Positions 1 through 8,002 of a stretch of DNA of 64,000 nt are shown one piece after another. The first letter of the stretch is position 1; the number at the start of each line of letters is the position of its first letter. The translations under genes and the position numbers were made by a program. The DNA is from Sediminibacterium soli. GTDB lineage: Bacteria; Bacteroidota; Bacteroidia; Chitinophagales; Chitinophagaceae. Under the pieces are notes generated by a model. The model ran no database searches and was not told the origin of the DNA. It saw only the letters and a program-made list of their open reading frames with translations. Where the stretch lies: assembly GCF_009939225.1 (NCBI RefSeq), contig NZ_JAACJR010000008.1, forward strand, positions 1,603,377-1,667,376. The letters run 5' to 3'.

Positions 1-2
1 AA

Positions 3-980
3 ACGGCCACCGTTACGCTGCACTGCCTTAGCAAACATTTGCCCGAATTACTGCCTGTGGTGGCAGAACTGATCACCGAAAGCATCTTCCCCGAAGAGGA
101 GCTGGCCATCTATAAACAGAACCAGAAGCAACGGCTCCAGGTAAACCTGAAAAAATGCGATTTCGTTGCCAGCCGGCTCATCGATGAATACCTGTATGGC
201 CTGCACCATCCTTACGGCAAGTACACATCAACCCTGGAATACGACCAGCTGGAAAAAGTGGAGCTGGTACACTATTTCGAGCAGTTCTATGTACATGGCA
301 GGTGCATGGTATTTGCCGCGGGCAAACTGCCGGGCGATATCGCTCTGCAGCTGAACAACGCTTTCGGGCACCTGCCGCTGAATGCTGCCGCTTTGCCGGT
401 GATCGACTACCCGCAGCAGCCTGCCGGCACCAAAAAATACCGTATCACCAACGATGCCGCAGGCGTGCAGGGCGCTATCCGGATAGCCAGGCCCTTTCCC
501 AACAGGCACCACCCCGATTTTCAGCGGGTAGCGGTGCTGAATAATATCTTCGGTGGCTTCTTCGGCTCAAGGCTGATGAGCAATATCCGGGAAGACAAGG
601 GATATACCTACGGCATACACAGTTACCTGCAGAACCATATACACAACACGGCCTGGATGATCAGCACCGAAGCCGGACGCGATGTATGCGAAGCCACCAT
701 CACCGAAGTATACAAGGAAATGGAAGTGCTGCGCACCGAACCGGTGGAGGAAGAAGAACTGGACCTGGTGCGCAACTATATGATCGGCTCATTGCTGGGC
801 GATCTCGACGGCCCCTTCCAGATCATCGCCCGGTGGAAGAACTATATACTCAACGGACTCACGGAAGACTATTTCTACAACAGCATCCAAACGATCCGCA
901 CCCTGAGCGCAGAAGAACTGCTGGCCCTCGCTGAAAAATACCTGCAGCCGGAGGATTTTTACGAGCTGGTGGTGGTGTGA
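3..980 (+). CDS. M16 family zinc peptidase, C-terminal part (5' end outside window)
   Basis: The reading frame is open from the first bases of the window, so the gene starts upstream and only about 326 residues are present. A TTG at 39 is not the true start, because coding continues in frame before it. The sequence is the C-terminal half of an M16B (insulinase/pitrilysin-like) peptidase. The conserved arginine-tyrosine region SRLMSNIREDKGYTYGI lies near the middle, as in the C-terminal M16 domain. The zinc motif HxxEH would be in the missing N-terminal half, so activity cannot be judged. The gene stops directly at a dispersed hairpin repeat that begins at 980. Confidence 0.9.
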   Translation, partial: TATVTLHCLSKHLPELLPVVAELITESIFPEEELAIYKQNQKQRLQVNLKKCDFVASRLIDEYLYGLHHPYGKYTSTLEYDQLEKVELVHYFEQFYVHGRCMVFAAGKLPGDIALQLNNAFGHLPLNAAALPVIDYPQQPAGTKKYRITNDAAGVQGAIRIARPFPNRHHPDFQRVAVLNNIFGGFFGSRLMSNIREDKGYTYGIHSYLQNHIHNTAWMISTEAGRDVCEATITEVYKEMEVLRTEPVEEEELDLVRNYMIGSLLGDLDGPFQIIARWKNYILNGLTEDYFYNSIQTIRTLSAEELLALAEKYLQPEDFYELVVV

Positions 981-1050
981 GGAGACAGAGACACGGGTTT
1001 AACACAGAGTCACGGAGATACAGAGGAACACGGAGAAAACCCTCTGTGCA
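980..1050 (+). repeat. Dispersed hairpin repeat, family 1 (copy A)
   Basis: The motifs GAGACAGAGACACGGG, AACACAGAG, GATACAGAGGAACACGGAG and CCTCTGTG follow in order. The whole unit matches, in reverse complement and with only a few differences over nearly 70 bases, the copy at 22254-22343. Related copies lie at 25572-25662, 25693-25748 with 25928-25981, and 43799-43873. It starts at the stop codon of the M16 peptidase. Confidence 0.9.
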
Positions 1051-1079
1051 ACGCTGTCTCTCTTGTTAAAAAAAGCGCT

Positions 1080-1121
1080 CGACCCTGCGGCAAATACGCT
1101 ATTTCGCTACCTGCAGCGTCG
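1080..1121. repeat. 42-base imperfect palindrome upstream of the GxxExxY gene
   Basis: The sequence CGACCCTGCGGCAAATA reads nearly as its own reverse complement with the part ending in TGCAGCGTCG, around a CGCTATTTCG centre. It lies between the family 1 repeat and the GxxExxY start codon at 1136, where a promoter or leader would be expected. I did not see a second copy in the window. Confidence 0.6.
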
Positions 1122-1135
1122 ATATCTTCGGCTTC

Positions 1136-1525
1136 ATGCACGCCCAGGAATACAATCTCCTCACGCATAAGATCATTCAGTCGGCGATCGAAGTCCATCG
1201 TTACCTCGGCCCCGGATTGCTTGAATCCGTATATGAGGTATGCTTACTTGCTGAGATAAGGGATGCAGGACTTAGTGTTACCAGGCAGCTGTTATTGCCT
1301 GTTGTTTACAAAGCACAAGACCTGCAAAAGGATTTTATGATTGATCTGCTGGTAGAAAATGAAATAGTGATTGAACTTAAATCATTGGACGCCCTCCAGC
1401 CCATACACGAAGCCCAGCTGGTTACCTATCTCAGGTTATCCGGTAAGAAGCTGGGACTGTTAATCAATTTCAATGTGCCCGTTTTAAAGAATGGCATCCG
1501 CAGAAAAATAAATGGTATCCTGTAA
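1136..1525 (+). CDS. GxxExxY protein (PD-(D/E)XK nuclease fold)
   Basis: This 129-residue protein has the family signature GLLESVY at residues 27-33. It also has a PD-(D/E)XK-like core: Asp70, then Glu80 and Lys82 in IELK, followed by a helix carrying Gln94 (HEAQLVTYLR). The nuclease-type residues are all present, so the fold appears intact. The family is widespread, about 130 residues long and without an established function. The gene stands alone, preceded by the hairpin repeat at 980-1050 and the palindrome at 1080-1121, with no obvious ribosome-binding site. A role on those repeats is my inference only. Confidence 0.88.
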   Translation: MHAQEYNLLTHKIIQSAIEVHRYLGPGLLESVYEVCLLAEIRDAGLSVTRQLLLPVVYKAQDLQKDFMIDLLVENEIVIELKSLDALQPIHEAQLVTYLRLSGKKLGLLINFNVPVLKNGIRRKINGIL

Positions 1526-1538
1526 ACGTTATTGATGT

Positions 1539-1907
1539 ATGGGTAAATTCTTTGCAAAGACCATTGCAACCACGGTTGCCGTATTGGTGGCCGCCTATAT
1601 TCTTAAAGGCGTGTATGTGGATGATATCCTTACGGCGCTGTTCGTGGCCCTGGTGCTGGGTCTGCTCAATAGTTTTGTGAAACCCATTCTTATCCTGCTC
1701 ACCATACCCTTCACCATCGTAACGCTCGGACTGTTCCTATTGGTAATCAATATCATCATCATCAAACTGGCCGCAGGCATCGTGCCCGGGTTCAGTGTGG
1801 ACGGATGGGTGGCTGCGCTGCTGTTCAGCCTGGTGGTCAGTATTGTTACCGCCATCATCGAAGCACTGGTAGGTACCGGCGAAGACCGCCGTGATCGCAA
1901 CCGCTGA
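1539..1907 (+). CDS. Phage-holin-family (4TM) small membrane protein
   Basis: The protein has 122 residues. Hydrophobic segments lie at about residues 7-25, 30-46, 50-80 and 90-112, giving about four membrane helices, followed by a charged tail EDRRDRNR. The segment LLNSFVKPILILLTIPFTIVTLGLF is typical of the mycobacterial-type 4TM holin family (PF04020). Such proteins are common single chromosomal genes in Bacteroidota with no phage around them, so the family name should not be read as proof of lysis function. The gene starts 14 bases after the GxxExxY stop and may be co-transcribed with it. Confidence 0.85.
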   Translation: MGKFFAKTIATTVAVLVAAYILKGVYVDDILTALFVALVLGLLNSFVKPILILLTIPFTIVTLGLFLLVINIIIIKLAAGIVPGFSVDGWVAALLFSLVVSIVTAIIEALVGTGEDRRDRNR

Positions 1908-2078
1908 CCCTGCAAAATGCTCGTTTTCGCCTTTTTTGACATCCCTCCGTGCCCGCGTTCATAAAGAAATATTACCGCTCAACATTTCCATTTAGACCGG
2001 GTAAATTTCCATTTAATTAATAATCAATGATTTAAGTAAAATCAGTTACTGATTTCTGCCTATTACTAAAAAAAACTT

Positions 2079-2120
2079 GGTACTATGTGTTGCATAGTAC
2101 CTGAAAAGTTCCCATCTTTG
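2079..2120 (+). promoter_or_regulatory. PadR-type operator overlapping a promoter
   Basis: A perfect 9-base inverted repeat GGTACTATG / CATAGTACC with a 5-base centre lies at 2079-2101. Its half-sites resemble known PadR-family operators (ATGT/ACAT type). A TTG at 2090-2092 is spaced 20 bases from CATCTTTG at 2113-2120, one mismatch from the Bacteroidota -7 box TAnnTTTG. The palindrome therefore covers the -33 box. It lies upstream of the small ORF at 2185 and the padR gene at 2452, so autoregulation is likely. Confidence 0.7.
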
Positions 2121-2184
2121 TGTTGTCAAAGGGAAGGAACCCTGGCAGACAAGACCGATTCTAAAAAATATAAATAAAGAGATC

Positions 2185-2394
2185 ATGAAAACGCAAAACA
2201 CAGATTTTTACCAGGCACTGGGCCGGGTCCAGCTGGAGAACCTGGCAAAAGAAGTAAAAGAAACCGTGGCAGCCAATTCACCCGCTATCCATCACAAGAA
2301 CAGCTTTGGGGTTGTGGAACTCTGGCATATGGCCGGAAGCCGCCGCAACAGGATCGCCAGAAGGCATACGGGTATGCACACCGACCTGCTTTAA
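2185..2394 (+). CDS. Small basic protein at the head of the PadR operon
   Basis: This 69-residue hypothetical protein has an acidic and polar N-terminal helix (QLENLAKEVKETV) and an arginine-rich C-terminal part (ELWHMAGSRRNRIARRHTG). Small Bacteroidota proteins ending in a DLWxxxRxxRxxxRR-like motif are common, and this one fits that pattern, though no function is known to me. The start at 2185 follows AAAGAGATC, a reasonable ribosome-binding site. It is the first gene after the PadR-type operator and is probably transcribed with padR and the pspC gene. Confidence 0.65.
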   Translation: MKTQNTDFYQALGRVQLENLAKEVKETVAANSPAIHHKNSFGVVELWHMAGSRRNRIARRHTGMHTDLL

Positions 2395-2451
2395 CCACAA
2401 CATTCATCGAAGTCCGCCTCAGGCGGGTAACAATAAACAAAAACTCCGGTT

Positions 2452-2817
2452 ATGGACATTCAGAACACACAAAGCCAGATGCGAAAGGGTGTATTGGAGT
2501 TTTGCATTTTATCCATCATACGACAGGGCGAGGTTTACCCCAGCGACCTGGTAGAACGGATGAAAGCGGCTAACCTTCATATCCTGGAAGGCACACTCTA
2601 TCCTTTGCTAACAAGATTGAAAAACGCAGGACTGCTTTCTTACCGCTGGGTGGAAAGCAACAGCGGCCCGCCCCGCAAGTATTTTGTCATGACAGACAAA
2701 GGTCTCGAATTCTACAATGAACTCGAAAGAACCTGGCAGGAACTGGCAGACGCAGTGCACACACTTACGCAGCCCGCGGGCAACCCAACATCCGATGAAA
2801 ATCCAACCCAACCTTAA
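2452..2817 (+). CDS. PadR family transcriptional regulator
   Basis: The 121-residue protein is almost entirely a winged-helix domain. Residues from VLEFCILSIIRQGEVYP through LEGTLYPLLTRLKNAGLLSYRW and RKYFVMTDKGLEFY give the recognition helix and wing typical of PadR. A short C-terminal helix for dimerisation follows. PadR proteins next to PspC-domain genes are a recurring Bacteroidota arrangement. The operator-like palindrome at 2079-2101 suggests that it represses its own operon. The gene for the PspC protein begins 23 bases after its stop. Confidence 0.93.
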   Translation: MDIQNTQSQMRKGVLEFCILSIIRQGEVYPSDLVERMKAANLHILEGTLYPLLTRLKNAGLLSYRWVESNSGPPRKYFVMTDKGLEFYNELERTWQELADAVHTLTQPAGNPTSDENPTQP

Positions 2818-2840
2818 CCAACTTTAAACAAGATTAGACC

Positions 2841-5024
2841 ATGAAAAAGGTAATTAATATAAACTTCCAGGGCAGGGTGATCCCCATTGAGGAATCTGCC
2901 TACGACATGCTCAAGCAGTATGTGGAAAGTTTGCGTAAGTTCTTTGCCAACGAGGAAGGTCGCGATGAGATCATCAATGATATTGAGGGACGTATTGCAG
3001 AACTGTTCGTAGAGATCCTGAAAAAAGGAAGTACCTGCATCACCGAAGAAAATGTGGAAGGCATTATACAGAGCATGGGCCGCCCCGAGGATTTTGAAGG
3101 CGAAGAAGGACGCGTTCACTCCCAACTCGAAGGCGACAGCCAGGAACAGGCAAACAGCAGCCACCGGAGCACCGACCCCGGTTACGAAGCCCCTCCCCGC
3201 GGCCGTTTGTACCGCGATGATTCGGATAAGATACTGGGCGGTGTCTGCGGTGGCGTGGCCAGTTACCTCAGGATAGACCCCACCATTGTAAGACTGGTAT
3301 TTGCACTGATTGCATTCGTGTTCGGCGGCGGTATCCTGCTCTATATCATACTGTGGGTGATCCTTCCCTCCAAACCGCTGGCGCATACCCCCAGTACCAA
3401 ACGTCTTTACCGTAACCCCGAAGAAAAAGTGATCGCGGGCGTGGCAAGTGGTATTGCATCCTACTTCGATATCGCCATATGGATACCGCGTCTGATCTTC
3501 TCGTTACCGCTGGTGGCGGGTATCGTTACCTCTATCGTCAGAAGCGCCTTCTTTTTTGATGTGGATCCTTTTCCCGGCATCCTGTTCGGTTCTTTCGGCG
3601 GAACACTGTTCGTAGTGTATGCGGTATTGTGGGCTGTGATACCCGAAGCAAAAAGCGCTTCGGAAAAACTGGAAATGCGCGGTGAGAAAGTGGACCTGAA
3701 CACCATTAAAAATACCATACAGGAAGACCTCGAAGGCTTTAAACAGCGTGCAGAGAAATGGAGCGGCGAGGCAAAAGACAAAGCAGAGGAGTTTGCCAAA
3801 GATTTTGGTTCTACTGTGAAACAGAAAGGACAGCAATTCGGTTCTGAAATGAACTATGCAACACGCAGCGGCGGCAGCAGGATCGGACGCGCCATCGGTA
3901 TCATGTTCAAGGCTTTCTTCCTGTTCATCGCGGGTATCATCGCCTTTGCACTGCTGATCACATTACTCGCCTTTATGGTGGCCGGTGTGGGTGTGTTTCC
4001 GCTGAAAGATTTCTTCCTGGAAGGCATCTGGCAGAATTTCCTTGCATGGACAACCCTGCTCTTATTCCTCGGTGTACCGGTGGTGGCATTCATCACCTGG
4101 GTGATCAGGAGGATCATGGGTGTGCGTTCAAAGAACCGCTACCTCGGCTTTACGTTCGCAGGTTTGTGGGTAATGGGGCTGATCGCAGCAGGTATGCTGG
4201 CGGTTTCCATCGCGCGCAATTTTGATGCGAGGGCAAGGGATACACAGGAATATGTGATCACACAACCCACTTCCGGCAAACTGATCGTGAAAGTGCCCAA
4301 CAGCAAAGTGAAAGTGATTGGCCGCTGGTTCCGTATGGACGGTATACTCAGCATGAGCGATGACAGCCTGATACTGAACAACGTTCGTCTCCGCATCGTA
4401 AAAAGCAAGGATTCGCTGTACCATATGAGCGCAGCCAAATATGCAAACGGCAAAGACGAAGGCGTTGCGGTACAGAATATCAAAGAGATCAATTATGGTT
4501 TTAACCAGCAGGACAGTACCATCTGGCTCGACCGCGGATTCTCCGTACAGAAAGGTACCCGTTTCCGCAACCAGGCCGTGGCCGTAATACTGCAGGTGCC
4601 GGTAGGAAAACGCATACTGATAGACAGAAGCGTGGCACGCCGTCTTAACTGGTTCCATATGGGCATGGGACATAACGACTGGGAATGGGAAGACGACTAT
4701 AACGGAAGCGATTACCAGTATTACAACGACAATGTGGAGTACATTATGACTGTTGGCGGACTGGAGCGTGTAGACGACCAGGGTAAGAGGAAAGACGGAG
4801 AGGATAATGCCGATATGAACGAGGCAAAAGAAAAATACAAGCAGAGCAGGGAAGAACTGCAGAAAGAATATGAGCGCAAACAGAAAGAAGCGGAAGACCT
4901 GAAGAAAGAACTGGAAACACCTGCAGACACCACACGCTACCGTTACAAAAAAACCACCACTGCCGTTAAAGGAATTGACAACACAGATGCGCCGGCGATA
5001 TTCTCCCTTATCAAAAGCGCCTGA
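2841..5024 (+). CDS. Large membrane protein with two PspC domains
   Basis: The protein has 727 residues. A cytosolic N-terminal part (about 1-95) is followed by two PspC domains (about 118-175 and 185-275). Each carries the RLYR..D/EKVIAGV signature, an amphipathic segment and a membrane helix. A charged linker (about 280-350), three further membrane helices (about 355-465) and a soluble region follow. Near the C terminus is a strongly charged coiled coil (about 645-695). PspC domains are linked to envelope stress in other bacteria. The operon with padR suggests a regulated envelope-stress response. The doubled domain and long tail exceed the usual 60-residue PspC. Confidence 0.9.
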   Translation: MKKVININFQGRVIPIEESAYDMLKQYVESLRKFFANEEGRDEIINDIEGRIAELFVEILKKGSTCITEENVEGIIQSMGRPEDFEGEEGRVHSQLEGDSQEQANSSHRSTDPGYEAPPRGRLYRDDSDKILGGVCGGVASYLRIDPTIVRLVFALIAFVFGGGILLYIILWVILPSKPLAHTPSTKRLYRNPEEKVIAGVASGIASYFDIAIWIPRLIFSLPLVAGIVTSIVRSAFFFDVDPFPGILFGSFGGTLFVVYAVLWAVIPEAKSASEKLEMRGEKVDLNTIKNTIQEDLEGFKQRAEKWSGEAKDKAEEFAKDFGSTVKQKGQQFGSEMNYATRSGGSRIGRAIGIMFKAFFLFIAGIIAFALLITLLAFMVAGVGVFPLKDFFLEGIWQNFLAWTTLLLFLGVPVVAFITWVIRRIMGVRSKNRYLGFTFAGLWVMGLIAAGMLAVSIARNFDARARDTQEYVITQPTSGKLIVKVPNSKVKVIGRWFRMDGILSMSDDSLILNNVRLRIVKSKDSLYHMSAAKYANGKDEGVAVQNIKEINYGFNQQDSTIWLDRGFSVQKGTRFRNQAVAVILQVPVGKRILIDRSVARRLNWFHMGMGHNDWEWEDDYNGSDYQYYNDNVEYIMTVGGLERVDDQGKRKDGEDNADMNEAKEKYKQSREELQKEYERKQKEAEDLKKELETPADTTRYRYKKTTTAVKGIDNTDAPAIFSLIKSA

Positions 5025-5139
5025 TCAGCTCGGTTGAAGTTGGGAACAAAGAACCCTGTCTTGTTCACAGGAGGGGGTTCTTCCCTTCTCTATCCATCAT
5101 TCATCACTGCAAGGATTCATCACAGCTAAAACAACAGTT

Positions 5140-5544
5140 ATGAAAAGGGTTTTTGTCGGTTTTCTGCTTTGCATATTGTTATTCGGCGGTTTTTTCTGCG
5201 TGTCTATGTACCGTTGGCTGCACCGCCATACGATTGTTCATGGCCAGGATATTTCGCTGAGCATCCGCGAATCGGATGATATGTACCAGATATACGCTTC
5301 CTATGACCCGGAAAAGACCTGGCATGTACAGGACTATCTCGATGAAACGCTCCGGTCAAACCATATGTTCCGCAATGCGCGCATGAACGGGATGATCGTA
5401 CTGGATGACCGCATGAATTTTTTTATCCGCGCCGTACCGGGAAAACTGGTGATCAAATTCGACCGCGATGATAATTCCGAAGAAGCTTTCCATCGGATAA
5501 AGGAATTTGGCAAGGGACTGAAATTCCGTATCAGTTCCAACTGA
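5140..5544 (+). CDS. Hypothetical single-pass membrane or secreted protein
   Basis: The protein has 134 residues with one N-terminal hydrophobic helix (VFVGFLLCILLFGGFFCVSMY) and a soluble remainder rich in charged residues. I recognise no domain. It lies 115 bases downstream of the pspC gene in the same direction. The gap holds a GC-rich hairpin (around 5049-5085) without a long T-run, so it may be the last gene of the PadR operon or a separate unit. Confidence 0.6.
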   Translation: MKRVFVGFLLCILLFGGFFCVSMYRWLHRHTIVHGQDISLSIRESDDMYQIYASYDPEKTWHVQDYLDETLRSNHMFRNARMNGMIVLDDRMNFFIRAVPGKLVIKFDRDDNSEEAFHRIKEFGKGLKFRISSN

Positions 5545-5557
5545 TTTCAACATTTTT

Positions 5558-5623
5558 TTGCCACAGACTGCACAGATTTTCACAGATAGGTTATTCTGTG
5601 GAAATCTGTGCAATCTGTGGCAA
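5558..5623. repeat. Hairpin repeat, family 2 (TTGCCACAGA), likely also a terminator
   Basis: Long imperfect arms TTGCCACAGA..GCACAGATTTTCACAGA and TCTGTGGAAATCTGTGC..TCTGTGGCAA face each other around a short loop. T-runs flank both sides (before 5558 and after 5623). The structure could end transcription from either direction, 14 bases past the stop at 5544. Similar sequences are widespread as dispersed repeats in Bacteroidota. Confidence 0.8.
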
Positions 5624-5720
5624 TTTTTTTCAACCCTCCAACCCCACAGCCGGTAAACAATCGTTTTCTACCCCGGATATCGCCGTTTTTTCAACCTCCC
5701 ATCACAAACCATATTTCACT

Positions 5721-5728
5721 TATTTTTG
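5721..5728 (+). promoter_or_regulatory. Bacteroidota -7 box of gcvT
   Basis: TATTTTTG matches the Bacteroidota sigma-A -7 consensus TAnnTTTG exactly and lies 20 bases before the gcvT start codon. No convincing -33 TTG is seen at the usual spacing. Confidence 0.6.
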
Positions 5729-5748
5729 CGCACTAAACGAAAGCAGGT

Positions 5749-6834
5749 ATGAAGAATACGCCTTTTACTGAGAAACACCTGGCACTCGGTGCCAAAATGG
5801 CCCCTTTTGCGGGTTACAATATGCCGATCAGCTACAGCGGTATCAACGATGAACACGCCGCCGTACGCAAAAACGCCGGTGTCTTCGATGTAAGCCATAT
5901 GGGCGAATTCATCCTCAAAGGCGAGAACGCGCTCGACCTCATACAGCGTGTTACCAGCAACGATGCATCCAAATTAACCGAAGGCCAGGCACAGTACAGC
6001 TGCTTACCCAACGAAACCGGCGGCATCGTAGACGACCTGATCGTATACTGTCTTGAAAAAGACAAAGCCTATATGCTGGTAGTGAATGCATCCAATATAG
6101 AAAAAGACTGGAACTGGATCAGCGGCTTCAATACAAAGGGTGTTGAGATGCACAATATCAGCGACAAAACCTGTCTGCTTGCCATACAGGGCCCCAATGC
6201 CACCAAAATGCTGCAGCCGCTGGTTGATACCGATATCATGAACCTGAAATACTACACATTCACCAAAGGAAAATTTGCGGGGGTGGATAATGTACTGATC
6301 AGTGCCACCGGCTATACCGGCGCAGGGGGTGTGGAGATCTATTTTGAAGAAAAGGACGGCGCCGCGCAAAAAATATGGGATGCCATCTTTGAAGCAGGCG
6401 GGCCGCAGGGACTGAAACCGATCGGCCTCGGTGCACGCGATACACTGCGCCTGGAAATGGGTTATTGCCTTTACGGAAACGATATCGACGATACCACTTC
6501 GCCCCTCGAAGCGGGGCTTGCCTGGATCACCAAATTCACAAAAGACTTTACCGCCAAAGAGATCCTGCAGCAGCAAAAGGCCGCAGGCATTACACGTAAA
6601 CTGGTGGGTTTTGAAATGGTGGACCGCGGTATTCCCCGTCACGACTACCTGATCAAAGACGAATCGGGCAATACCATCGGCAAGGTTACCAGCGGCACAC
6701 AGGCGCCCTCGCTCGGCAAAGCCATCGGGCTGGGATATGTGGAGATGGGCTATGCCGGTCTTGATAACGATATCTACATCGATATCCGCAACACCCCTGT
6801 AAAAGCCAAAGTGGTAAAACTGCCTTTTCAATAA
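5749..6834 (+). CDS. gcvT: Aminomethyltransferase, glycine cleavage T protein
   Basis: The 361-residue protein transfers the methylene group from the aminomethyl-lipoyl H protein to tetrahydrofolate and releases ammonia in glycine breakdown. Conserved blocks include [13 protein letters not shown] near the N terminus, FDVSHMGE at about 46-53, and [10 protein letters not shown] at 91-100. Asp95/Asp96 there correspond to the folate-site acid. [21 protein letters not shown] and the C-terminal [18 protein letters not shown] also match. The length is normal. The other glycine cleavage genes are not adjacent, as is usual in Bacteroidota. It is transcribed from the -7 box at 5721. Confidence 0.97.
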   Translation: MKNTPFTEKHLALGAKMAPFAGYNMPISYSGINDEHAAVRKNAGVFDVSHMGEFILKGENALDLIQRVTSNDASKLTEGQAQYSCLPNETGGIVDDLIVYCLEKDKAYMLVVNASNIEKDWNWISGFNTKGVEMHNISDKTCLLAIQGPNATKMLQPLVDTDIMNLKYYTFTKGKFAGVDNVLISATGYTGAGGVEIYFEEKDGAAQKIWDAIFEAGGPQGLKPIGLGARDTLRLEMGYCLYGNDIDDTTSPLEAGLAWITKFTKDFTAKEILQQQKAAGITRKLVGFEMVDRGIPRHDYLIKDESGNTIGKVTSGTQAPSLGKAIGLGYVEMGYAGLDNDIYIDIRNTPVKAKVVKLPFQ

Positions 6835-6853
6835 ACGGTACGGGATAATACCT

Positions 6854-7068
6854 GCTAAGCTGGTCCTTAGCTGTTCGGAGGAAACAGTACAAGACAGATG
6901 GCATGTCCGCTTATCTTTGCGTAACTCTGCACCTTCTGCGTCTCTGCGGTGAATAAGTATCCTGTTTTTCACCGCAGCGGCGCCGAGGAGATGAGTTTCG
7001 CAGAGAGTATGCGGCTAATTCGACAAATGATACCCTGATTCTTCCGAACACCTGTGCTAAGCTGGTCC
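6854..7068. repeat. Compound repeat: 13-base direct repeats around an inverted repeat (family 3, CACCGCAG)
   Basis: The 13-mer GCTAAGCTGGTCC occurs at 6854-6866 and again at 7056-7068. Between them, arms ending CTGCGTCTCTGCGGTG (6914-6951) and starting CACCGCAGCGGCG (6970-7007) form an imperfect hairpin. TCCGAACA, as its complement near 6873 and directly near 7043, adds an outer inverted repeat, and GCTAAG..CTTAGC at 6854-6871 is a small hairpin. The layout resembles a small mobile or REP-like unit. This entry covers most of the gap between gcvT and rlpA; nothing coding is seen in it. Confidence 0.65.
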
Positions 7069-7135
7069 AACAGTTATTAACATGCATTTTACCCCAAGTC
7101 CATACTAAACGATACAGCCAGGGCGTTTTTGTTGA

Positions 7136-7483
7136 ATGAGACAGGCCGCCGCCATATTGTTCCTGGCAACACTGGTTCTTTCCTGCAGCCGCAAAACGCA
7201 CAGCGAATCCGGCCTGGCTTCCTATTACGCAGAAGGCTATGAAGGCAGGAAAACTGCGAACGGGGAATCGTTTCATTCTTCGGCGCTGACCGCGGCGCAC
7301 AAAAAACTGCCGTTCGGAACAAAAGTTAGGGTAACCAATCTTGCCAACGGCAAAACGGTCAAAGTGCGCATCAACGACCGCGGTCCGTTTGTACAGGGAA
7401 GGATCATCGATCTCACCAAAAAAGCCGCAAAAAAACTCGATATGGTACAGGCCGGGGTTTCGAAAGTGACCATCAGGTATTAA
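7136..7483 (+). CDS. RlpA-like septal-ring lipoprotein (double-psi beta-barrel)
   Basis: The 115-residue protein begins with a lipoprotein signal ending at LVLSC, so about 95 residues are mature and membrane-anchored. The double-psi barrel is complete: [33 protein letters not shown], the catalytic-type INDRGPF, and a final [15 protein letters not shown]. There is no SPOR domain, unlike long RlpA proteins such as the Escherichia coli one. The family cleaves peptidoglycan lacking peptides at division sites; whether this short form is enzymatic cannot be told from sequence. Confidence 0.9.
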   Translation: MRQAAAILFLATLVLSCSRKTHSESGLASYYAEGYEGRKTANGESFHSSALTAAHKKLPFGTKVRVTNLANGKTVKVRINDRGPFVQGRIIDLTKKAAKKLDMVQAGVSKVTIRY

Positions 7484-7512
7484 AGCTGCGGCTGGTCAAA
7501 AGCATTTCCCGC

Positions 7513-7878
7513 TCAGTGATTCTTTTTCTCCCTGATGATGATCACCTGTCCGCCGTGTTTAAGGTACCCGTACTCGTAACAAAAAAAACAGGTAATGCCT
7601 TTCTCATTGGTGATCATATGCGTGAAGTAATCAAATGCAAAACCATTGTCGTGCATCTGTTCTATGCCGATACGGGTGGTATGTTTCGCCGATAATAAAG
7701 CAGACAGGATACGCCGGTTCCGCCGCAGACGGAAATTGATGATCCGCATGTAATTATTGCTGCAGCTGTTCTGCCGGTTATGAAATTCGTTCCTGCAATG
7801 GTCGTTGCAGAACTTCTTATCCGTTCTTCCGTGCAACATTTTTTCGCAATACAGGCAATTGCCGGAGCTGGCAGACAT
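7513..7878 (-). CDS. Small zinc-ribbon protein of unknown function
   Basis: The protein has 121 residues. Near the N terminus CLYCEKML...KKFCNDHC gives two Cys pairs that would bind zinc, in the style of DUF2116-like zinc ribbons (CxxC..CxxxC). A basic helix RLRRNRRILSALL follows, and CFFC occurs near the C terminus. This looks like a small nucleic-acid-binding or structural zinc protein found widely in Chitinophagaceae. The gene is convergent with rlpA, 30 bases away. No function can be assigned. Confidence 0.7.
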   Translation of the reverse strand: MSASSGNCLYCEKMLHGRTDKKFCNDHCRNEFHNRQNSCSNNYMRIINFRLRRNRRILSALLSAKHTTRIGIEQMHDNGFAFDYFTHMITNEKGITCFFCYEYGYLKHGGQVIIIREKKNH

Positions 7879-8002
7879 ACGCTTTGTTTTCGCTGCAAAC
7901 TAACCCTTGCAGACAAATGCCGATAGCGTATTTACACCTTAATTAGTTGCCCGTTTTTTACCCGTCCGGTTAAGCGATGGATTTCCGCCCCCGGTTGAAC
8001 CG

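Noticed and set aside
980..1125. A CRISPR array, because of repeated CACAGAG/CACGGAG words
   Set aside because: Copies are far apart, inverted and imperfect, with no regular spacers and no cas genes.
1539..1907. A prophage, because of the holin-family protein
   Set aside because: No other phage gene is present. This membrane family is common on Bacteroidota chromosomes by itself.
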